Positions 17,249-25,673 of a stretch of 35,450 nt of DNA are shown here, piece after piece. The translations under genes and the position numbers were made by a program. The notes under the pieces are model-generated. The model had not been told where the DNA came from and made no database searches. It saw only the letters and a list, made by a program, of their open reading frames with translations. Source of the DNA: Candidatus Gastranaerophilales bacterium (GTDB taxonomy: Bacteria > Cyanobacteriota > Vampirovibrionia > Gastranaerophilales > Gastranaerophilaceae). Within the stretch, counting starts at the first letter, position 1, and the number at the start of each line of letters is the position of its first letter. The stretch spans positions 1-35,450 of the forward strand of contig UNSK01000017.1 of the NCBI GenBank assembly GCA_900552525.1, read 5' to 3'.

Positions 17249-19134
17249 AGTTTCTCCAGCGTATTTGATAATAGTTGTATAACTCTGTCAATCTTCTTTT
17301 CGGCATTATTAAAATAGTTTGAAAACTTGGCTATAAGTGTAGTTAACGTTTCTATTGTAAAGTTTCCGGTCATTTTCATCTCATAATCTATATCAATTTT
17401 TTCTGATGCAGTTATAAAATCAAATAATGTGCCGGCCTTAGAGGTACTGAGGTTTAAGAATAATTGAGAAACTTTCTTTAAATCCTTTAAAACTTCAACT
17501 GTCGGAGCTTTATATCTCTTTAAATCATTATTAAGCGTTTTTACAGCTTTTTCTCCGTTAAGAACATCTTCTTTTGTTTTTTTAAGGTTAGAAATTTCTG
17601 TTGTAATGTTGGTTTTAAGAGAGGTTAAATCCAACTTATAATCTGATTTTATTTCTCTCGTTTCTATAGGCTGAGTATCTTTTAGAGCTTCTTCAAGAGG
17701 CATGTTTTTATAACCGTCAATTTGCGCACCTTCCATAGACGTATTAATGTACTCTCTATCATTGAACATTTCTGCAAATTCTGTAAGCGGTTTTATGAAT
17801 GCTGCATAAACAGATTCTGTAGGAATTTTGTCACCCTTAATGCCTTTGACATAATAAAGAGAGTTGTTCAAATTCCTCAAACGATTTTCTGCAGCTTTTT
17901 TGCGCTTTTCTTCGTCAGGAGAGTTACTCAGCGAGTTTGCAAATTCTTCAAAATTCTTTGCTGTAATTTCCCATCTGTTATTGTCCTTATTATATCTACA
18001 TTCCAAGTCTTTGTAAGCAGAATCTTTACTGTAACATTGACCTTCAATGTATGCCAAATCTTGACCAACCATAACAATTTTTGAGCATCCAAGAATACGT
18101 GCTGTATTGAGTGCTGTATATGAAACAGTTCCCTTTGATAAATATTCATTTATGTTTTGAGCTGTCAGACTGCTCCAGATAGAGTTAACAGGCATATTTT
18201 GCGATATATGCGAATAAATCTGTTTAAATTTGAAATTTCTCAGATTAGGATTTGAGTAAGGTTCTGTTATAAAATTAACCTCTGATAAATCAAGGCCGGC
18301 TATCTGTTTAGATGAATCATAGGCCTCAATAATACATAAAAAATCAGGAGTAATATTATGTTTTGCCAGAGTTTTCATGGCAGTTCCCACAACAATTAAA
18401 ATAATATTATCTCTGTATTTTTTTAGCGTTTCAATGTTTCTGTCTAAAGTAGGCCCTGCTGATACTACTACTGCTGTCTTGCCTTTGAATACATCTTTGA
18501 TAGCGGTTAACGGAATTTCATTTAGAAGCTGAGGTATATTTCTAATAATGCTTCTTGTCAGTGGATAAAACTTTTCCTGTGTGTATTTCAAATCAAGACT
18601 GAATGATCCAATCATTCTTTGAATATTTTCAACCATTTCGTCAAAAGTTTCATTATTTAATTCCTGATATGCTTTGGTTGTCAGCATAAGCGGGGTATTC
18701 TTTGTATTTGATTTCTTATGAATATACTCTCCAAGCAGGTCAATGTTGTCTGCGATGAATACATTGTTTTTTTCAATGTCTTTAGAGAAATCTACAAGTG
18801 TAAAAGCAATTTTTAAAATATTTAAATCAGGTTCATAAAGTATAACAGTTCCGATAGAGTTAGCCGAGGCTACCTGAAACAAATATCCAAGGCCTAAACC
18901 ATATATTAAATGGATTGCAACAGGTGTGTTTTCTGCTCTTGCAAATATTTCCTGTGCTTCTCCTAACGGATTCGCAGGATTGTGCAGGCGGGTATTTTTA
19001 TAAACCAGATTGTAAAACCCGTTTTCGTTTATAAGCTGAGGCACATTTTTAATAACATAATCTGTAATTCTGCGTGCAAGTACCGGATTCTTTTGTATTA
19101 ATGCTGATATATTTTTTTGATAAACATTGCTCAT
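17245..19134 (-). CDS. Maf/DUF115-family motility accessory factor, probable flagellin glycosyltransferase
   Basis: 629 aa. The central domain has the DUF115 (MAF_flag10) signature: GKTAVVVSAGPTLDRNIETLKKY, then FLCIIEAYD, and SYTALNTARILGCSKIVMVGQDLAY with the following Y-x-x-D region. The N-terminal part carries HLIYGLGLGYLFQ...ILYEPDLNIL, also typical of Maf proteins. Where studied, members transfer nonulosonic acids (pseudaminic or legionaminic) to flagellin before export. No nonulosonate synthesis genes are in the window. The C-terminal 120 residues are helical. It starts 4 bp after rlmN and ends inside the dtd start. With the FliI-type ATPase it supports a flagellated organism. Confidence 0.82.
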   Translation of the reverse strand: MSNVYQKNISALIQKNPVLARRITDYVIKNVPQLINENGFYNLVYKNTRLHNPANPLGEAQEIFARAENTPVAIHLIYGLGLGYLFQVASANSIGTVILYEPDLNILKIAFTLVDFSKDIEKNNVFIADNIDLLGEYIHKKSNTKNTPLMLTTKAYQELNNETFDEMVENIQRMIGSFSLDLKYTQEKFYPLTRSIIRNIPQLLNEIPLTAIKDVFKGKTAVVVSAGPTLDRNIETLKKYRDNIILIVVGTAMKTLAKHNITPDFLCIIEAYDSSKQIAGLDLSEVNFITEPYSNPNLRNFKFKQIYSHISQNMPVNSIWSSLTAQNINEYLSKGTVSYTALNTARILGCSKIVMVGQDLAYIEGQCYSKDSAYKDLECRYNKDNNRWEITAKNFEEFANSLSNSPDEEKRKKAAENRLRNLNNSLYYVKGIKGDKIPTESVYAAFIKPLTEFAEMFNDREYINTSMEGAQIDGYKNMPLEEALKDTQPIETREIKSDYKLDLTSLKTNITTEISNLKKTKEDVLNGEKAVKTLNNDLKRYKAPTVEVLKDLKKVSQLFLNLSTSKAGTLFDFITASEKIDIDYEMKMTGNFTIETLTTLIAKFSNYFNNAEKKIDRVIQLLSNTLEKL

Positions 19135-19138
19135 AGTT

Positions 19139-20155
19139 TTATCCTTGTTTTCCTCTTAGTTGGCCGCAAGCCGCATCAATATCTGCTCCTCTTTCAAGTC
19201 TTACAGTAACCTTTTTACCTGAATGCTCAAGCAGATATTTGAATTTCATAATATCATTTCCGGATGGTTTTTTGTAATCATTTTCAATAACAGAATTATA
19301 CGGTATCAGATTAATGTTACATTTTATATCTTTAAGGAAGTATGCAAGTTCTTTAGCTGCAGCAGGAGTGTCATTGAAACCATGTATAAGAATGTATTCA
19401 ATTGTAATCCTGCGTCCTGTTTTCTCAATGTATTCAAGAAGAGCTTTTTTTAGCTCATCAAGCGGATATTTGTTTTCAATAGGCATAAGTTCTGCACGCA
19501 GTTTGTGGTTTGGTGCATGAAGCGAAATTGCAAGTGTAGATTGCAAATCCATTTCTGCAAGTTTTTTTATGCCAGGAATAATCCCGCTTGTCGAAATGGT
19601 TATCCTTCTTGCTCCTATCTGGAAATCATTATTAAAAATTTCTAATGCTTTAAGGACGTTATCCAGATTTAAGAGCGGTTCTCCCTGCCCCATAAAAACA
19701 ATGTTTGTAACCTTTAACCCTGTATCTCTTTGAATTGTTAAAACCTGTTCAATAATTTCTTTATAAGTAAGATTTCTTTTAAATCCGCCTTTTCCGGTTG
19801 CGCAGAAAGAACAATTTACAGCACATCCCACCTGAGAGCTAACGCAGGCAGTCAGATTAGCACGATTATCAAAGCGCATAAGAACTGTTTCTACACACTC
19901 ACCATCAGGATATTCAACAAGATATTTAATTGTTCCGTCACTGCTTACCTGTTTAATTTTTATCTTTGTTTCGGTCACAGAAGCTGTTTGTTTAAGCTGT
20001 TCTCTAAAATCTTTAGAAAGGTTTGTCATTTCATCAATTGAGGAAACGGATTTAGCATAAAGCCAGTTATGAATCTGTTTTGCTCTAAATTTTGTAGCTC
20101 CCAGCTTGTTCATTAAATCTTCTATTTCTTCAAGTTTCATTCCGGCTAATATCAT
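19139..20155 (-). CDS. rlmN: Dual-specificity RNA methyltransferase RlmN (radical SAM)
   Basis: 338 aa, usual length. The radical SAM cluster is C111-x3-C115-x2-C118 (CAVNCSFC), flanked by QVG and GKGGFKRNL. NIVFMGQGEPLLN and ARRITISTSG are family motifs, and Cys330 in AACGQLRG is the methyl-carrying cysteine that identifies RlmN rather than other radical SAM enzymes. It methylates A2503 of 23S rRNA and A37 of some tRNAs. The ATG overlaps the upstream stop (TAATG); an alternative start at Met6 cannot be excluded. Confidence 0.96.
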   Translation of the reverse strand: MILAGMKLEEIEDLMNKLGATKFRAKQIHNWLYAKSVSSIDEMTNLSKDFREQLKQTASVTETKIKIKQVSSDGTIKYLVEYPDGECVETVLMRFDNRANLTACVSSQVGCAVNCSFCATGKGGFKRNLTYKEIIEQVLTIQRDTGLKVTNIVFMGQGEPLLNLDNVLKALEIFNNDFQIGARRITISTSGIIPGIKKLAEMDLQSTLAISLHAPNHKLRAELMPIENKYPLDELKKALLEYIEKTGRRITIEYILIHGFNDTPAAAKELAYFLKDIKCNINLIPYNSVIENDYKKPSGNDIMKFKYLLEHSGKKVTVRLERGADIDAACGQLRGKQG

Positions 20156-20895
20156 TATTGCAGCTTTTCCTTATAAAATTCTATAATATCCACTTTTGCT
20201 TTTAAAAGCATTGCCTGATGAGCAACTTCATTTTTCCAGGCATTAAAAGAACAAGATGCAGGCAGCAGCTTAAGCGGATTATGAGGATATTCTCTGCATA
20301 TATTCGGACGATTTTCATATATAGTACAAACGTTGCCGTCAAGTTTAGGACAGTAATAGTAGTAAGTTTTATCCTCGACAAGCTCATTAAGCATTTCAAA
20401 ATATTCAGGATTAACTTTTTTTGCATCTTCTTCATTTTCATAAGGTACGAAAACTGAAACAAAGTCAGAAGCAAATTTATCTCCTCTCATAGCCCTTTGT
20501 TTAAGCTGAGTGTAAGAATATTCGCTTACTGCTAATTTGCAGCAGGCTGCACATCTGCTGCAGGTGTATTCGTTTTTCTTATCCATTATAGATTTGTATG
20601 CAGCTTTGAGTTTTTGTTTGTAATCACCTGCTAAAAAAGTCAAAGTCTTAAGCTGCCAGTCCCTGTATTCACAGTTCATCGGGTATGGCGAGAATATATC
20701 TTTTTTTTCAATTTTGCAATCTTTTACAGTACATTTTTTACAAACACTGTCATCAGGTTTAAATTGATTAATTTCTCTTCTTATACTTTCAGCAGCTTCA
20801 ATAAAAATTTTTTCGTAGTTGTCTTTCAAATTATCATACTGCGAGTTTAAAGAATTATTTTCCTGTGAAGTATTTGTAGAGAAAAAATTATCCAT
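20155..20895 (-). CDS. YkgJ-family cysteine-cluster protein, first gene of the operon
   Basis: 246 aa. The core is the CxxCxxCC-type cluster YTCSRCAACC (C112, C115, C118, C119), with later CPKLDGNVCTIYENRPNICREYP, the pattern of the UPF0153/YkgJ Zn- or Fe-binding family. A second, N-terminal Cys set (C52, C55, C60, C75) is an extra feature. Biochemical role unknown in the family. It heads a seven-gene operon that continues through RlmN, Maf-like, Dtd, RsmH, FtsL-like and LdpA with overlaps or short gaps. Its ATG has no Shine-Dalgarno but lies about 8 bp from an extended -10 box. Confidence 0.8.
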   Translation of the reverse strand: MDNFFSTNTSQENNSLNSQYDNLKDNYEKIFIEAAESIRREINQFKPDDSVCKKCTVKDCKIEKKDIFSPYPMNCEYRDWQLKTLTFLAGDYKQKLKAAYKSIMDKKNEYTCSRCAACCKLAVSEYSYTQLKQRAMRGDKFASDFVSVFVPYENEEDAKKVNPEYFEMLNELVEDKTYYYYCPKLDGNVCTIYENRPNICREYPHNPLKLLPASCSFNAWKNEVAHQAMLLKAKVDIIEFYKEKLQ

Positions 20896-20902
20896 ACATT
20901 AG

Positions 20903-20931
20903 ATAGTAACATAAATTGCCATCTCCGGCAA
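20903..20931 (-). promoter_or_regulatory. Promoter of the ykgJ-rlmN-...-ldpA operon, probably leaderless
   Basis: On the minus strand TTGCCG (20926-20931), 17-bp spacer, TACTAT (20903-20908) with TG one base upstream. A start about 7 bp downstream falls at or next to the ATG at 20895, leaving no room for a ribosome binding site. Confidence 0.5.
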
Positions 20932-20932
20932 T
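20915..20932. promoter_or_regulatory. Inverted repeat between divergent operons, possible operator
   Basis: ATTGCC, 6-nt centre, GGCAAT. It covers the -35 box of the minus-strand operon and lies about 50 bp before the superoxide reductase start, so a regulator bound here could act on either side. It is too short to assign to a known regulator. Confidence 0.35.
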
Positions 20933-20982
20933 GAAAATAAATAGTAAGCAGGTAACATATAAAATACAGAAAGGATATCGAT

Positions 20983-21375
20983 ATGGCAACAGAAAAATTA
21001 CAGTTATATAAATGTGAAGTATGCGGAAATCTGGTTCAAGTTATTCTATCTGGAGCCGGAGAGCTTGTTTGCTGCGGCCAGCCTATGAAACTTCAGTCTA
21101 TTCAGCATGACAAAAGTGAAACAGGTGAGAAGCATGCTCCAGTTGTAGAATTTAGGGAAAATGACAGATTTGTACAGGTGAAATCTCATCCAATGCTTCC
21201 TGAACATTATATTCAGTTTATAGAAATTTATAAAAAAGATAAATCTGAACTGCATCTTAAGTACTTAAATCCTGGTGATATTGCGGAATTTAATATAACC
21301 TGCCTTCCGGAAGAAATTGATGCAATAGAATTCTGTAATATACACGGTTTATGGGGAGAAAATAAGAATGATTAG
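20983..21375 (+). CDS. dfx: Desulfoferrodoxin-type superoxide reductase (2Fe-SOR)
   Basis: 130 aa. The N-terminal desulforedoxin domain has the four-Cys centre C11-x2-C14 and C30-C31. The catalytic domain supplies the Fe(His)4Cys site: EKHAP (E49, K50, H51), SHPMLPEHYI (H69, H75) and CNIHGLW (C118, H121). It reduces superoxide to hydrogen peroxide without releasing oxygen, typical of anaerobes. AAAGGA at 8 nt sets the start. The last 8 bp overlap the ferritin gene, so the pair is coupled: superoxide removal together with iron sequestration. Confidence 0.95.
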   Translation: MATEKLQLYKCEVCGNLVQVILSGAGELVCCGQPMKLQSIQHDKSETGEKHAPVVEFRENDRFVQVKSHPMLPEHYIQFIEIYKKDKSELHLKYLNPGDIAEFNITCLPEEIDAIEFCNIHGLWGENKND

Positions 21376-21856
21376 TGACAAAATTAATGAAATTATAAAT
21401 GAACAAATTAACAAAGAATTCTTTTCAGGATATTTATATCTTTCAATGTCTGCATATTTAAAAGAACTCGGGTTATTTGGTTTTTCTTCATGGCTAAAGA
21501 AACAGGCTAAGGAGGAAGTCGAACACGGCCTTAAACTTTTTGACTATCTGATTGAAAGAAACAGCTTTGTAACCTTGAAGCAGATAAAAACTCCTGAATT
21601 TGAGTTTAATGGAATTATCTCAATATTTAATAAAATACTTGAACATGAAAAATGTATCACAGAATCTGTCATGAAAGTTGCAAAACTTGCAGAAGAAGAA
21701 TGCGACAGAACTACTCTTTCTTTTATAGACTGGTTTATAGATGAACAGGTCGAAGAAGAACAGACAGTACGCGATATAATTAAGCGCCTTGAACTCTTTG
21801 GCGAAGACAAGGTTTCGCTTTACCTTATGGACAAAGAATTAGGAGAAAGGCAATAG
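21368..21856 (+). CDS. Non-haem bacterial ferritin
   Basis: 162 aa, a four-helix ferritin. Ferroxidase ligands are visible at E17, E50, H53, E94, Q127 and E130 (KKQAKEEVEHG and IDEQVEEEQ are hallmark segments). It stores iron as ferric mineral in a 24-mer. Overlap with the superoxide reductase gene and a GGGGAG upstream fix the start, and a strong terminator follows 4 bp after the stop, defining a two-gene oxidative-stress operon. Confidence 0.94.
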   Translation: MISDKINEIINEQINKEFFSGYLYLSMSAYLKELGLFGFSSWLKKQAKEEVEHGLKLFDYLIERNSFVTLKQIKTPEFEFNGIISIFNKILEHEKCITESVMKVAKLAEEECDRTTLSFIDWFIDEQVEEEQTVRDIIKRLELFGEDKVSLYLMDKELGERQ

Positions 21857-21859
21857 TTG

Positions 21860-21885
21860 AAAAAGGACTAATATAGTCCTTTTTT
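21860..21885 (+). terminator. Rho-independent terminator of the SOR-ferritin operon
   Basis: Perfect stem AAAAGGACTA / TAGTCCTTTT with a 3-nt ATA loop, followed by more T residues (TTTTTTC). Confidence 0.88.
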
Positions 21886-22033
21886 CTTGTATTATTTTTT
21901 TGTTTTTGTTAAATTAATTGTGTGTGTTTTATATGTCTAAAACATTGTAAAAAAATGTAAAGTTCATGCTTTTTAAATAGCAAAAAATAAAATTTTAGGG
22001 ACTTTTAATATATAGGTACCAGATGGGGTTCGT

Positions 22034-23107
22034 ATGATTAAAGCAGTAAAATTAGCAGATAATAATGTTATGTTTGGAGCTAAACCGGAGAAGAAAGAAA
22101 ACGGTGAAGTAGAATCCAGAATTTTGCCTAATACTTTACGTACAAGAATGCAGCAAAAATACCAGAAAACAACAAATGCATTTTTGCAGTATCCTGTAAA
22201 AGGCTTTAAGGGTGATGTAAACTCAGATTTCTATGAATTTTTATCAATGGGGATTGTGCCATATTTACTTGGAAGTGCTATGTTTATGGGATTATTTAAT
22301 CTGCTGAAAGATTTGAACCCGAAATCCCAGAAACTTGCAAATATTAATGGAAATAAAATGGCTCTCGGGGTTGTTTTATATGGTTTGTTTAAAACACTCT
22401 CTAACGATTTAGTTACCAGACCTGTTTACTGGGGCACCGGTGTTGATATAGAACTTCCGATTGAGCATGTATATTATCCTCTTCCAAAAGAAGCTGGAGA
22501 AGCTGCTAATATAGTTCCGCAAATACAGCAGAGAAAAGTTTATGACAGCAGGGAATTCTTTAGAAAAGATTTAATCCAAAAAGATATCGGGGTCGAATAT
22601 TACGATAAAATTGCTAAGAAAATTGGATTAGGTGAAGATTTGAATGATTCTGTAACAGAAACAACTCCTATTATTCAAAGCATTATCTCAACAACCAAGA
22701 CAGCGAAGAGTCTATCATCATATGCTTGGGCTGGCGTTGGCGTTGGACTTGCTGTTCAGAACAGCTGGACTAATTTCTTTGATGCAATTTCAAATAGAAA
22801 ACGTCATATTGCAAAACCTGGAGAGGGTTTTGGAACCAAAATGGCTAGCCGTATGAAAAATGCCGGAGAAAATTTTGTAAATATTTCTAAGACATTCGGA
22901 AAATCATTCGGTCAGGCTTTCAAATCTCTATGGACCGGTGATGCAGGCAAAAGCGGCTTTATGAAGCATGCCGGAAAAGCATGGCTGTTATTTACAGCAG
23001 CACTTACTGTAGGAAGTACAGCAAATGTTATTTACAAGGCAAGACATATGGGAAAATTGGCAAATAAAGATATTATGGACAAATCAAAAGAAAGTACGGT
23101 GATTTAG
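22034..23107 (+). CDS. Unknown membrane-associated protein with N-terminal FGA motif
   Basis: 357 aa, no family recognised. The N-terminus is MIKAVKLADNNVMFGAKPE, whose VMFGA (13-16) fits the motif shared with other glycan-cluster proteins. Hydrophobic segments lie near 70-90 (MGIVPYLLGSAMFMGLF), 228-242 (Gly-rich) and 315-334 (WLLFTAALTVGSTANVIY), with a weaker one at 108-122, so it is probably a multi-pass membrane protein. A basic stretch (residues 254-300) precedes the last segment. GGGG 6 nt before the ATG is the likely ribosome site. It is the first gene of a three-gene operon, 1 bp before the 854-aa gene; the 177-bp upstream region holds the preceding terminator and AT-rich DNA with no clear promoter. 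Confidence 0.7.
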   Translation: MIKAVKLADNNVMFGAKPEKKENGEVESRILPNTLRTRMQQKYQKTTNAFLQYPVKGFKGDVNSDFYEFLSMGIVPYLLGSAMFMGLFNLLKDLNPKSQKLANINGNKMALGVVLYGLFKTLSNDLVTRPVYWGTGVDIELPIEHVYYPLPKEAGEAANIVPQIQQRKVYDSREFFRKDLIQKDIGVEYYDKIAKKIGLGEDLNDSVTETTPIIQSIISTTKTAKSLSSYAWAGVGVGLAVQNSWTNFFDAISNRKRHIAKPGEGFGTKMASRMKNAGENFVNISKTFGKSFGQAFKSLWTGDAGKSGFMKHAGKAWLLFTAALTVGSTANVIYKARHMGKLANKDIMDKSKESTVI

Positions 23108-23108
23108 T

Positions 23109-25673
23109 ATGGCAATTAATCCTGTTCAACCAAATATTGAAAATACTAAGTCTCATATCCCTTACAGAGAAGCAAAGGGGACTATTAAAACTGACAAAAA
23201 TGTGAAACCGCTTCCGCCGGAAGGACATCTGGTTCATGATTCATGGACAATGCTTCCTAAGTATTTTCTTAAAGATATTGCGTATGATATGAAGGCGGTA
23301 AAAGATGGTTTTCAGGGAAATGCCAACGACCACCAGCTTGGCAGACTCAATGATGTAGGGCTTAAGCTGGGCGGTATCGGAATTGCAACTATGCTTGCAG
23401 CAAGAACCAAAAATCCTATGGTTAGAATCATGGAATATGCCGGTCTGGGTGCATTTTTAGCAGCAATGTCTATTTATCCGCAAGTCGCAATAAATGCTCC
23501 TTCAAGAATTGTTCAGGGATTTGATATCGGAAAAGAATATATTGATGATCAAGGCCGTAAAAAATCTGTACTCCAAGACCCTAATTATATTCCTTTTGAT
23601 ATGTATCAAGGGGATTATCCGGGGGAAGATTTAGATATCATAGGTGATAGACTTGGTATCCCTAGAGGTGTTAAAAACAGAGATGATTTAACAAAAGAAC
23701 AAATGAGAAAAATTGGTATTCAGAATAATACCCTCTGGATGATGACTGCGGCTTCTGTACCTGTATTCTCAGCTTTAATATGCTGCGGGTTGGAAAAATT
23801 AATTGCTCCGGCATTAGAAAAAGCAAGAAATTCCCGCTATAATTCTAAAATTAATCATGCTCTTAATGTTACTGAAAAAATGTCCGAGCAAATAAATAGC
23901 ATTCCTGCTAATAAACTAAGCAAAGATGTTGAAAAAATATTAGTTAATTATAAAAATCAAGAATTGCCAAAGGCAGAGTTTGATAACCTGATGAAGCTGT
24001 TTACAAAAAATATGGATGCAAATGCTTCTGAGGGGATTAAAGCTGACCTTGAAAAAATCTTTATGAATGAGAAAAATGGAGTAAAATCTTATTTGCTTCC
24101 TGACAATCTTGCTGATGATATAGCTGGTTCTATTAAGGAAAATTTATCCTCAAGAAATAGGGCAACTTTAGAAAAAGTTTTTGTTCCATCAACTTCTGAA
24201 ATAAATGAAATCTTAGGAAAAGCCGGTTCAAAAGAAATAACTGAAGAGCAGCTGCAAAATATCAAAGGTGAATTTAGAAAACTTTTCGAAAAGAATATGG
24301 AAAATGAGTCCGGAATTTCTAAAACTGCTCTTAAAGCTTATGAAAATGAAGTATTAGACTCAATATCTAAAAAGATTAAAGGTAATTCCTCAAATTATGT
24401 AAGTGAAAACAATATCAAAGATGTTGTTGATTTTGCAAAAGTTATGGGAGAATTTAAAGAAAATCAAAAAGTTCTGGATAAATGTAAATCGTTCAAGATT
24501 GAGTATGCTCCGGAAACTGTAATTGCTCGTTCTTACGGTAAATTTGAAAGTACGCTCTTAGATGTACTTGATATTAAATATAAAGATTTAAAACAAATCA
24601 GCGAGTCTGATAAATATGCTCAGGAAATCTTTGAAAAGAAACTTGAAGCTTTGACAAAAGATGAAGTAAAATATCAAAAAGCTATTGAAAAACTTTCTAA
24701 AGTTATGTCAGAGATGGAAGTTAACCTCAATGGCAAAAATGATACAGCTTCTCATATGAAAGATTTGATATCAGGAATTGAAAACAATTACAACAATACT
24801 GCAAAACGTCTTAATAACATTGGAAAATTCAAGAATACAATTGACAGGCTTGTAAAAGAAGATGTTTCTACTCTGTCAAATTCAGTTAAATCAAGAAAAG
24901 ATTTGTATGAATTTCTTGATGGTGTTAAAAAAGATAAGTATGCAGGTATCAACTATTGGGGAAATTTAGATGATGCCGGACGTCTGGAATATGCTAAATA
25001 TAATTCAAAAGGTGTAGGTTCTTCTAAAAATCTGGAAATTTCAAGAATCGTTGAAAGATATCAAGGTGCAAATAATTCATTCAATAGAATTTTACATTTA
25101 TTTGATGTCTATAAACGTCCAATTCCGGAAGGCGGATATGACAAAGAGATTCTTGCAAAAGGTAAAGAAGCTTTAATGACAGCAACATCTTCAGATCATA
25201 CATTGAAGCTTAATACGATTAATAATCCTGAGTATTATAAAGATTTGATGCGTACAATTTGGCTTCCTAATTTGGATAATACTACTCAGAAAGGGTTAGA
25301 CGCATCAAAAGATTTAGCTTCCGGAAATATCCAAGGTCGTTTAAAATCTTATATTCAAAGATTTCAGGATATTATAGGCAATAATAATATAGATTTTACA
25401 AAACCTCAGCATATTTTAAACGGCGATGCAGTTAACAACTATACAAAATCATCCCGTACAAGAATGGCTAAATTTAATCTTGTTGCACAAAATCCGGTAG
25501 ACTTGATTAAAAATGCTGCAGGAAAAAGATATGGTAATCAAAAATGGCTAAGAATAGCATCAGGCATTGGCGGGGCAGTCTTTGGTACAGCTATTCTGGC
25601 GCAGTTTGGTTTTGGTAAAATAAGAAATCCTCAAAATATACAGAAGCAGGTGAATGATGATGCAAATAGCTAA
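23109..25673 (+). CDS. Unknown 854-aa membrane-anchored helical protein
   Basis: No family recognised. Hydrophobic segments occur at about 86-98, 110-128 (AGLGAFLAAMSIYPQVAIN) and 208-228, and one at the C-terminus (816-836, Gly/Ala-rich). Between residues 240 and 810 lies one large domain, charged and mainly helical with coiled-coil-like stretches (for example EVKYQKAIEKLSKVMSEMEV), anchored at both ends. The N-terminus is polar and lacks the FKG/FGA motif. It follows the 357-aa gene by 1 bp and overlaps the GH13 gene by 20 bp, so all three products are made together. A scaffold or membrane docking role for the enzyme is possible but purely contextual. Confidence 0.7.
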   Translation: MAINPVQPNIENTKSHIPYREAKGTIKTDKNVKPLPPEGHLVHDSWTMLPKYFLKDIAYDMKAVKDGFQGNANDHQLGRLNDVGLKLGGIGIATMLAARTKNPMVRIMEYAGLGAFLAAMSIYPQVAINAPSRIVQGFDIGKEYIDDQGRKKSVLQDPNYIPFDMYQGDYPGEDLDIIGDRLGIPRGVKNRDDLTKEQMRKIGIQNNTLWMMTAASVPVFSALICCGLEKLIAPALEKARNSRYNSKINHALNVTEKMSEQINSIPANKLSKDVEKILVNYKNQELPKAEFDNLMKLFTKNMDANASEGIKADLEKIFMNEKNGVKSYLLPDNLADDIAGSIKENLSSRNRATLEKVFVPSTSEINEILGKAGSKEITEEQLQNIKGEFRKLFEKNMENESGISKTALKAYENEVLDSISKKIKGNSSNYVSENNIKDVVDFAKVMGEFKENQKVLDKCKSFKIEYAPETVIARSYGKFESTLLDVLDIKYKDLKQISESDKYAQEIFEKKLEALTKDEVKYQKAIEKLSKVMSEMEVNLNGKNDTASHMKDLISGIENNYNNTAKRLNNIGKFKNTIDRLVKEDVSTLSNSVKSRKDLYEFLDGVKKDKYAGINYWGNLDDAGRLEYAKYNSKGVGSSKNLEISRIVERYQGANNSFNRILHLFDVYKRPIPEGGYDKEILAKGKEALMTATSSDHTLKLNTINNPEYYKDLMRTIWLPNLDNTTQKGLDASKDLASGNIQGRLKSYIQRFQDIIGNNNIDFTKPQHILNGDAVNNYTKSSRTRMAKFNLVAQNPVDLIKNAAGKRYGNQKWLRIASGIGGAVFGTAILAQFGFGKIRNPQNIQKQVNDDANS

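Noticed and set aside
22199..22214. Second FKG (VKGFKGD, residues 55-61) in the 357-aa membrane protein as a second tag
   Set aside because: It is internal, far from the N-terminus, and not followed by a new domain; the VMFGA at residues 12-16 fits position better.
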